Shown here: positions 15,705-20,644 of the stretch, piece after piece | Position numbering within the stretch: the first letter of the stretch is position 1 | Layout of the letters: the number at the start of each line of letters is the position of its first letter | Assembly (NCBI GenBank): GCA_021784255.1 | Contig: JAJXSZ010000015.1 | Location: forward strand, 1 to 20,644 | Length of the DNA stretch: 20,644 nucleotides | From: Pseudomonadota bacterium | GTDB taxonomy: Bacteria > Pseudomonadota > Alphaproteobacteria > Acetobacterales > Acetobacteraceae | Direction of reading: 5' to 3' | Notes under the pieces: model-generated | Seen by the model: only the letters and a program-made list of their open reading frames with translations | The model's database searches: none | What the model was told of the DNA's origin: nothing | Made by a program: the position numbers and the translations under genes

Positions 15705-16637
15705 TCAGGCGGCCGGCAACGCTGCCGCGCCGCAGTCGCCGAAGAGGAAGCCGTTGGTGAAGGCCGCCTCCGGCGCAGCCGCCTGCACCTGCCGCAGCGC
15801 CTCGCGCGGCGCGATCTCGCCGGCCGCGGCGCGCGCAAAAGCCTGGGTCACGGCAACGAAGTCGCCGCTGTGCGGCGACAGCCGCAGCGAGGTCACGCCC
15901 GCCCCGGCGAGGCGATCGAGATCGCCGACCAGGTTGGCGTATTTGTAGGACAGGGTCTGCACGCCGTTGATCGCCAGAAAATCGGTGCCGTCGGAGGTGC
16001 GCACGGGCAGGCCGTCGGGGTCCTGCTCGCAGACGAACTGGCAGGAATCCTTGCTCAGGCCGTGCACGCGGGCGTGGTAGCAGCGCCCGGAGATCGCCAG
16101 CGGCATGCGCCCGTAGGCGAACAGCTCGAGACCGACGCCCAGTTCCGCCGCCGCCCGGCCGAGGACGGCGACCGATGCGAAGGGCAGTTCCGGCGGCAGG
16201 CAGACGCGGCGCGCGCCGTGGCGGGCGAGGAAGCCGAGCGTGGCCTCGCCATAGACGTTGACCATCGGCCCGACGGAGAAACCACCGCCGGCCGGCACGA
16301 AGCCGAGCAGCGTCAGGTCGTCGATGTCGACCTCGCGCGCCCCGTCCTCGCCCTCGGCCGGCGCGAACATCGCCCGTGCCGCGCGCCGCTCGCGCTCCAG
16401 CGTCACCAGCGTCAGCGAGGCCAGCACGACCTTCTTGCCTGCCCGTTCGAGGCGCTCGATCGCCGCCTCGGTGCAGTCGGTGTGGAACGGCTCGCGCTTC
16501 GAGCAGACGCTCTCGCCGATCACCACGCGGTCGACCGGCGCCTCGTCGGCGATGCGGGCGTAAAAATCGGCCAATCGTTCCGCCGGCCAGTTGAACAGCA
16601 GCGGCCCGACCGTCAGCTCGAAGCGTCCCTGCGTCAC
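15705..16637 (-). CDS. ubiV: O2-independent ubiquinone hydroxylation protein UbiV (U32 peptidase-like)
   Basis: UbiV works with UbiU to hydroxylate the ubiquinone ring without O2. From the GTG at 16637 the product is 310 residues. VGPLLFNWP and VIGESVCSKR match the family. The cysteines expected to hold a [4Fe-4S] cluster are Cys45, Cys186, Cys199 and Cys203. Their spacing (141, 13, 4) equals that of E. coli Cys39, Cys180, Cys193 and Cys197 as I recall them. FLAINGVQTLS and LRLSPHSGDF are further family motifs. GGGGAG lies seven bases before the chosen GTG; a TTG at 16676 would add 13 residues. The gap to ubiU is 148 bp and mostly filled by tandem repeats. The protein is not expected to be a protease despite its family name. 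Confidence 0.95.
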   Translation of the reverse strand: MTQGRFELTVGPLLFNWPAERLADFYARIADEAPVDRVVIGESVCSKREPFHTDCTEAAIERLERAGKKVVLASLTLVTLERERRAARAMFAPAEGEDGAREVDIDDLTLLGFVPAGGGFSVGPMVNVYGEATLGFLARHGARRVCLPPELPFASVAVLGRAAAELGVGLELFAYGRMPLAISGRCYHARVHGLSKDSCQFVCEQDPDGLPVRTSDGTDFLAINGVQTLSYKYANLVGDLDRLAGAGVTSLRLSPHSGDFVAVTQAFARAAAGEIAPREALRQVQAAAPEAAFTNGFLFGDCGAAALPAA

Positions 16638-16688
16638 GATGCTGCTCCCCACCAGCGGCGACGCAGCAACGCCCAATCTTCCCGTGCC

Positions 16689-16793
16689 CCGTCTCTCACC
16701 GCCCCGTCTCTCACCGCCCGGTCTCTCACCGCCCGGTCTTTCACCGCCCGGCCTCTCACCGCCCCGTCTCTCACCGCCCCGTCTCTCACCGCC
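16689..16793. repeat. Seven tandem 15-bp repeats between ubiU and ubiV
   Basis: The unit on the plus strand is CCGTCTCTCACCGCC, repeated head-to-tail seven times (16689-16793). Copies 1, 2, 6 and 7 are identical. Copies 3-5 carry one to three changes (CG for CC at the start, a T or C change inside). The last unit covers the ubiU stop codon, so the array starts at the 3' end of that gene. On the minus strand, the transcribed sense, each unit reads GGCGGTGAGAGACGG and holds a purine-rich GGTGAGAG. There are no spacers, so it is a minisatellite, not a CRISPR array. Confidence 0.95.
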
Positions 16794-17769
16794 ATGTCTT
16801 GCTGTAGGCGCCGGAGGTCGTCTGCTGTCCCTCGGTCAGGGCGCGCAGCTCGCCGGCGGCAATCGGCCGCCCCGCCGCATGGGCATCGAGCGCGCGGCGG
16901 AAGTTGCGCACCACCGCCTGGGTATAGGCGCGGCTGCGCTGCCGCCCCTCGATCTTCAGCGCCGTGACCCCGGCCGCGGCCAGCTGGGGGATCAGCGCCG
17001 CGGCGTCCAGGCTCACCGGGTCCTCGAAGACATGGCCGCGATACGCGCCGGCCTCGAACGAGCCCTTGCACAGCGTCGGGTAAGGCGCGGCGGCGCCGGC
17101 CTTGACGCGGTCGATGGCGAAGCCGCCGAGCCGCGAGACGAGGTCGCCGCCCTCCTCGCGGTACTCGACCTGGCTCGCCGGCGAACAGGCACCGTTCATG
17201 TTGGGCGAGTTGCCGCAGGCATAGGAGGAGAGCGAACAGCGGCCCTCCGCCATCACGCACAGCCCGCCGAAGATGAAGACCTCGGTCTCGACGTCGATGT
17301 CGCGGTTGATCGCGGCGATTTCCTGCACCGTCAGGACGCGCGGCAGCACCACGCGCCGGACGCCGAAGCTGCGGGCGTAGAAGCCGATCGCATCGGCATT
17401 GGCGGCGGCCGCCTGGACGGAAACATGCAGCCGCAGCGCCGGATGCGTCCGTGCCGCGTAGTCGAGCAGGCCAAGATCGGCGAGGATCACGGCGTCGGTC
17501 TGCATGCTCGCGGCATCGTCCACCGCCCGCGTCCAGAGCTCCAAGCCGCCGGCGCGCGGAAACGTGTTGATGGCGATCAGCACCTTGGCGTCGTGGCGGT
17601 GCGCATAGCCGATCGCGTCGGCCATCTCGGCGCGGGAGAAATTCAGGCCGGGAAAGTTGCGGGCATTGGTCTCGTCGTTGAAGCCGCAATAGACCGCGTG
17701 CGCTCCGGCCTCGATCGCCGCGCGCAGCGCCGCCGGCGTTCCTGCCGGGCAGACCAGTTCGAGTGTCAT
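16786..17769 (-). CDS. ubiU: O2-independent ubiquinone hydroxylation protein UbiU (U32 peptidase-like)
   Basis: UbiU forms a complex with UbiV for ring hydroxylation in O2-independent ubiquinone synthesis. The 327-residue protein begins LELVCPAGTPAALRAAIEAG and has GLNFSRAEM, AINTFPRAGG, HVSVQAAAAN and RVVLPRVL, as in the family. The four cluster-binding cysteines are Cys171, Cys178, Cys195 and Cys234. Each is two residues beyond the E. coli positions as I remember them (169, 176, 193, 232), so spacing is conserved. KIEGRQRSRAYT and the C-terminal QTTSGAYSKTW also match. ubiT ends seven bases upstream, indicating one operon ubiT-ubiU-ubiV. Confidence 0.96.
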   Translation of the reverse strand: MTLELVCPAGTPAALRAAIEAGAHAVYCGFNDETNARNFPGLNFSRAEMADAIGYAHRHDAKVLIAINTFPRAGGLELWTRAVDDAASMQTDAVILADLGLLDYAARTHPALRLHVSVQAAAANADAIGFYARSFGVRRVVLPRVLTVQEIAAINRDIDVETEVFIFGGLCVMAEGRCSLSSYACGNSPNMNGACSPASQVEYREEGGDLVSRLGGFAIDRVKAGAAAPYPTLCKGSFEAGAYRGHVFEDPVSLDAAALIPQLAAAGVTALKIEGRQRSRAYTQAVVRNFRRALDAHAAGRPIAAGELRALTEGQQTTSGAYSKTWR

Positions 17770-17776
17770 GCTCGCC

Positions 17777-18346
17777 TCATGCGAAAGAACCGCCGGAGCG
17801 GCGGGTAAGCGCGACGCCGGTCAGCCCGCCGACCAGCGCGGCGAGGCGCGATGCCGGCCTTGCGGCGAGCAGCGCCAGCGGCCCGAACAGGGCGGAAGCC
17901 TCCTCGACGAGGTCGAGTTCCTCGTTGTCGATGGCATTGCGCAGGGCGAGCACCGCCGCGGTATCGCCCTCGATGACGAGATCGCGGGAGAAGAACAGGG
18001 CGTCGCCGTCATAGGCGCCGTGCACGAGGCCGATCAGGGCGGCGAGCGGCCCGGCGACGCGCGCGTCCCACGCGCCAGCCGATTCGCGGCGCACCGCGCG
18101 CAGTTGCGGCGCCTCCGGCCGGGGCGCGAGGCGGAAGACGAAGGGCATGTCGGTCGGGTCGATGACAAAATTCTTCGCGGCCTGATCGCCCAGGCGCTCG
18201 AACAGCCCGGGATGGCGCCGGGCCAGGCTGGTCGCCAGCCGGCCGGTGGCAAGATTCAGCGGCAGCAGCGGCGCAAAACCGAGCGCAGCCGCCCCCGTCC
18301 GGGGAAACCGGGGAATGAGGGGATGGTCCGACACGCATCCCGTCAA
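17777..18346 (-). CDS. ubiT: Ubiquinone biosynthesis accessory lipid-binding protein UbiT (SCP2 domain)
   Basis: UbiT is the lipid-carrier partner of UbiU/UbiV; its SCP2 sterol-carrier fold binds prenylated intermediates. This product is about 189 residues. The typical signature FFSRDLVIEGDT (about 119-129 from the chosen start), followed by an acidic NAIDNEELDLVEE, closely resembles E. coli UbiT (FFQRRLVIEGDT). The N-terminal PRTGAAALGFAPLLPLNLATG is hydrophobic and basic. No in-frame ATG exists near the 5' end. TTG at 18346 is chosen because GGAG lies nine bases upstream. GTG at 18334 is a good alternative (185 residues). A TTG at 18382 would place the FNR-like palindrome inside the gene and is disfavoured. 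It is the first gene of ubiTUV and is divergent from ubiD. Confidence 0.9.
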   Translation of the reverse strand: MTGCVSDHPLIPRFPRTGAAALGFAPLLPLNLATGRLATSLARRHPGLFERLGDQAAKNFVIDPTDMPFVFRLAPRPEAPQLRAVRRESAGAWDARVAGPLAALIGLVHGAYDGDALFFSRDLVIEGDTAAVLALRNAIDNEELDLVEEASALFGPLALLAARPASRLAALVGGLTGVALTRRSGGSFA

Positions 18347-18364
18347 GCAGGCTGTCTCCCCGGG

Positions 18365-18386
18365 CGCCTTGACCGAAGTCAAGGCG
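18365..18386. promoter_or_regulatory. FNR/FixK-type palindrome in the ubiT-ubiD divergent gap
   Basis: The core TTGAC-CGAA-GTCAA (18369-18382) fits the general CRP/FNR-superfamily pattern TTGA-N6-TCAA. Perfect symmetry extends to 9-base arms, CGCCTTGAC and GTCAAGGCG. It is centred 29 bases before the ubiT start (18346) and 40 bases before the ubiD ATG. FNR control of ubiTUV-type genes fits their anaerobic role. The site could also form a hairpin, but no T-run follows. Confidence 0.6.
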
Positions 18387-18406
18387 GCGGAGGTTTCTTC
18401 GCGCCA

Positions 18407-18414
18407 GGGGGGGG
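18407..18414 (+). promoter_or_regulatory. G8 tract acting as or next to the ubiD ribosome binding site
   Basis: Eight Gs preceded by A end one base before the ubiD ATG. The A-G8 run is the only purine-rich element at a possible Shine-Dalgarno position. A better GGAGG lies too far away at 18389-18393. Homopolymeric G tracts can change length by slippage, so translation could vary. Confidence 0.4.
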
Positions 18415-18415
18415 C

Positions 18416-19939
18416 ATGTCATTGCGCGAACTGCCCGTCTTCCACGACCTGCGGGGCTTCGCCCGGTATCTCGAGGACAGGCGGCTGCTGGCGCGCGTCG
18501 GCGAGCCGGTGAGCCTGGTGCATGAGATCACCGAGGTGCACCGCCGCACGCTCCTGGCGGGCGGCCCGGCGCTGTGGTTCGAGCAGGCACAGGGCGCCGG
18601 CGGGCCCGCCGCGATGCCGGTGCTCACCAACCTGTTCGGCACCGCCGAGCGCGTCGCCGCCGGGTTCGGCGTCGGGCCGGAGCGCATCCGTGAACTCGGC
18701 GAAGCGCTGGCCGCCATGCGCGAGCCGGCCCCGGTGGACGGCCTGGCGGACGCGATGAGCCGCTGGCCGATGCTGCGCGCGGCGCTCGCCGCGCATCCGC
18801 AACAGGTGAACCACCCGCCCTGCCAGGCCCAGAGTTTCCTCGGCCGCGACGTCGATCTCGGCCGGCTGCCGGTGCAGACCTGCTGGCCGGGCGAGCCGGC
18901 GCCGCTGATCACCTGGCCACTGGTCATCACGCGCCCGCCCGACGGCGGTGCCGGCGATACCGCGGGCATGAACATCGGCGTCTATCGCATGCAGGTGCTG
19001 GACCGCGACCGCGTCATCATGCGCTGGCTGGCGCATCGCGGCGGCGCGGCGCACCACCGCGCCTGGGCGACGCGCGGGCGCGACATGCCGGTGGCGGTGG
19101 CGATCGGTGCCGACCCGGCGACCATTCTCTCGGCCGTCCTGCCGCTGCCGGAAACCGTTTCGGAACTGCATTTTTCCGGCGTGCTGCGCGGCGAGCGCCC
19201 GCGCGTGGCGCCGGCGCTGACGGTGCCGCTGCTGGTCCCGGCCGACGCGGAGATCGTGCTCGAAGGCTATGCCTCGGCCACCGAGACGGCACCGGAAGGA
19301 CCCTATGGCGACCACACCGGCTACTACAATTCGGTCGAGAATTTCCCGGTCGTGCGGATCACCGCCATCACCATGCGGCGCAACCCCGTCTACCTCACCA
19401 CCTACACCGGCCGCCCGCCCGACGAGCCCTCGGTGATCGGCGCCGTCCTCAACGACCTGGCCCTGCCGAGCATGCGGCGGCAGATGCCGGAGATCGTCGA
19501 TGTCTGGCTGCCGCCGGAGGCCTGCTCCTACCGTATCGCCATCGTATCGATCAGGAAGACCTATCCCGGCCAGGCGCGGCGCGTGATGATGGGGTTCTGG
19601 GGCATGCTGCCGCAGTTCAACTACACCAAGACCATCATCGTCGTGGACGATGACATCGATGTGCGCGACTGGCGCGACGTCGCCTGGGCGCTGGCGACGC
19701 GCCTGGACGCCTCGCGCGACGTCATGGTGACGCCGAACACGCCGATCGACTACCTCGACTTCGCCTCGCCCGAGCCCGGCCTCGGCGGCAAGCTCGGCCT
19801 CGACGCGACGCGCAAGATCGGCGCCGAAACCCGGCGCGAATGGAACCGCACGCTGGCCATGGCGCCCGCGGTGAAGCAGCGCGTGGACGCGATCTGGCCG
19901 CGCCTGGCCGCGGGGTTCCGGTTCGGGGCCCCGCCATGA
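18416..19939 (+). CDS. ubiD: UbiD-family 4-hydroxy-3-polyprenylbenzoate decarboxylase
   Basis: UbiD removes the carboxyl group from the prenylated 4-hydroxybenzoate ring using prenylated FMN. The 507-residue length is close to E. coli UbiD. Clear family blocks are LRGFARYLE, EITEVHRRTLLAGGPALWFE, MPVLTNLFGTAERVA, TCWPGEPAPLITWPLVITR, NIGVYRMQVL, RWLAHRGGA and VAIGADPATILSAV. ETAPEGPYGDHTGYYN around residue 290-304 carries a conserved Glu. TYTGRPPDEPSVIG and NTPIDYLDFASP complete the match. The ATG at 18416 opens the conserved region. A long in-frame extension upstream only mirrors ubiT on the other strand and is rejected. The gene overlaps ubiX by ATGA, so the enzyme and its cofactor synthase are translationally coupled. 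Confidence 0.97.
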   Translation: MSLRELPVFHDLRGFARYLEDRRLLARVGEPVSLVHEITEVHRRTLLAGGPALWFEQAQGAGGPAAMPVLTNLFGTAERVAAGFGVGPERIRELGEALAAMREPAPVDGLADAMSRWPMLRAALAAHPQQVNHPPCQAQSFLGRDVDLGRLPVQTCWPGEPAPLITWPLVITRPPDGGAGDTAGMNIGVYRMQVLDRDRVIMRWLAHRGGAAHHRAWATRGRDMPVAVAIGADPATILSAVLPLPETVSELHFSGVLRGERPRVAPALTVPLLVPADAEIVLEGYASATETAPEGPYGDHTGYYNSVENFPVVRITAITMRRNPVYLTTYTGRPPDEPSVIGAVLNDLALPSMRRQMPEIVDVWLPPEACSYRIAIVSIRKTYPGQARRVMMGFWGMLPQFNYTKTIIVVDDDIDVRDWRDVAWALATRLDASRDVMVTPNTPIDYLDFASPEPGLGGKLGLDATRKIGAETRREWNRTLAMAPAVKQRVDAIWPRLAAGFRFGAPP

Positions 19940-20505
19940 CACCGCGCATCGTCGTCGGCATCAGCGGTGCGTCCGGCGCCGCCATCGGGCTGCGTGTCGT
20001 CGACCTCCTGCTCGGGCTGGGCGCGCAAACCCATGTCGTGGTGACACCGGCCGCGGAGCGGACCCTGCGCCAGGAAGCGGGACCGGATGCCCTCGCCGGC
20101 CTGCGCGCGCGGGCCAGCGTCTGGCACGAGGCGGGCGACATCGGGGCGGCGATCGCCTCCGGCTCGTTCCCCACGCGCGGCATGATCGTCGCCCCCTGCT
20201 CGATGCGCACGCTCGCGGCCATCGCCTATGGCCAGGCCGAGAACCTGCTGGTGCGCGCCGCCGACGTGCACCTCAAGGAGCGGCGGCCGCTGGTGCTGCT
20301 GGCGCGCGAGACGCCGCTGCATCTGGGGCATCTGCGGGCGATGACGGCGGCGACCGAGGCGGGCGCGGTGATCATGCCGCCGGTGCCGGCGTTCTATCTG
20401 CAGCCGGACAGTGTCGCCGCCATCGTCGATCAGATCGCGCGCCGCGCCATCGACCTGCTGCGCGCTTTCGAGCCGGTCGCACCGGCATGGGGCGGCGGGC
20501 CGTAG
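19936..20505 (+). CDS. ubiX: Flavin prenyltransferase UbiX
   Basis: UbiX prenylates FMN with dimethylallyl phosphate to make the cofactor of UbiD. The 189-residue product is normal length. It has the flavoprotein start RIVVGISGASGAAIGLRVVDLL, VVVTPAAERTL, and the catalytic-region motif APCSMRTLAAIAYG. AADVHLKERRPLVLLARETPLHLGHLRAM and a C-terminal MPPVPAFY segment follow. The ATG overlaps the ubiD stop (ATGA). The gene converges on recR with 13 bases between the stop codons. Confidence 0.97.
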   Translation: MTPRIVVGISGASGAAIGLRVVDLLLGLGAQTHVVVTPAAERTLRQEAGPDALAGLRARASVWHEAGDIGAAIASGSFPTRGMIVAPCSMRTLAAIAYGQAENLLVRAADVHLKERRPLVLLARETPLHLGHLRAMTAATEAGAVIMPPVPAFYLQPDSVAAIVDQIARRAIDLLRAFEPVAPAWGGGP

Positions 20506-20518
20506 GACCCGGCGGGCC

Positions 20519-20644
20519 TCAGCCGACCGGACGGCGGGCCTTGAGCGCGGTCGCGAGCGTGCCGTCGTCGAGAATGTCGAGGCTGCCACCGATCGGCACG
20601 CCATGCGCGAGCCTGGTCACGGCGATGCCGGTGCGACCGGCTCG
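20519..20644 (-). CDS. recR: Recombination protein RecR, C-terminal fragment
   Basis: The last 41 residues of a minus-strand gene enter from the right edge. VTRLAHGVPIGGSLDILDDGTLATAL and the ending KARRPVG match the end of RecR, where the Toprim domain is followed by LA.G.P.GG.L...D.GTL..A...R. RecR acts with RecO and RecF in loading RecA at gapped DNA. The start and zinc-finger region are outside the window. The short length limits certainty slightly. Confidence 0.85.
   Translation of the reverse strand, partial: RAGRTGIAVTRLAHGVPIGGSLDILDDGTLATALKARRPVG

Noticed and set aside
16689..16793. CRISPR-like array
   Set aside because: Units are 15 bp, directly adjacent, without spacers or nearby cas genes.
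15705..17769. Collagenase-like U32 peptidases
   Set aside because: Conserved four-cysteine cluster motifs and linkage to ubiT identify UbiU and UbiV rather than peptidases.
18365..18386. Intrinsic terminator
   Set aside because: The inverted repeat lies between divergent gene starts and no T-run follows on either strand; an operator fits better.
17768..18415. Long N-terminal extension of ubiD
   Set aside because: The extra residues are the antisense of ubiT, and the family homology begins right after the ATG at 18416.
18419..19942. 507-codon minus-strand open frame opposite ubiD
   Set aside because: It mirrors ubiD codon for codon and resembles no protein family.

Overview
The window is about 20.6 kb of very GC-rich DNA (estimated at about 70% by eye) with short intergenic gaps, frequent GTG/TTG starts and overlapping genes. 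Protein types and codon use suggest an alphaproteobacterium. The mix of a PEP-CTERM protein, a rhamnose/exopolysaccharide cluster and an O2-independent ubiquinone module fits Rhodospirillales, perhaps Acetobacteraceae. That placement is an inference; no rRNA or other marker is present. No tRNA, rRNA, CRISPR array, insertion sequence or phage gene was seen.

Layout: (1) 1-3746, minus strand: surface-polysaccharide genes. These are a large glycosyltransferase cut by the left edge (repeat region, GT2 domain, WbsX/GH99-like domain), a small protein made of the same N-terminal repeats, and a left-handed beta-helix acyltransferase. (2) 3918-8212, plus strand: a tightly coupled dTDP-L-rhamnose operon, rfbB-rfbA-rfbC-rfbD, followed by a second GT2 glycosyltransferase that may use the rhamnose donor. 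(3) 8277-10435: a secreted PEP-CTERM protein (minus) divergent from a D-2-hydroxyacid dehydrogenase (plus). (4) 10570-13384, minus strand: a Bcr/CflA-type MFS transporter, a class-I glutamine amidotransferase-like (peptidase C26) hydrolase and an SDR oxidoreductase with an altered active site. (5) 13564-14767, plus strand: housekeeping genes apaG and folE. (6) 14779-20505: a ubiquinone locus. ubiT-ubiU-ubiV (O2-independent hydroxylation) run on the minus strand, followed by a methyltransferase gene. They diverge from ubiD-ubiX (decarboxylase and its flavin prenyltransferase) on the plus strand. (7) The 3' end of recR at the right edge.

The rhamnose genes make dTDP-L-rhamnose for the neighbouring glycosyltransferases, and the acyltransferase could decorate the product. 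The PEP-CTERM protein fits a cell that exports an exopolysaccharide matrix. In the ubi locus, ubiD/ubiX remove the carboxyl group of the prenylated 4-hydroxybenzoate ring, and UbiT/U/V allow ring hydroxylation without oxygen.

The most notable non-coding signals are: a perfect FNR/FixK-type palindrome (TTGAC-N4-GTCAA) in the 69-bp ubiT/ubiD divergent gap; seven tandem 15-bp repeats between ubiU and ubiV; and several unrelated 14-15 bp tandem duplications at other gene ends. I did not find a clearly new multi-gene system. The best candidates for new biology are the ubi regulatory architecture, the repeat-only protein paired with a repeat-bearing glycosyltransferase, and the SDR with a non-canonical catalytic set.
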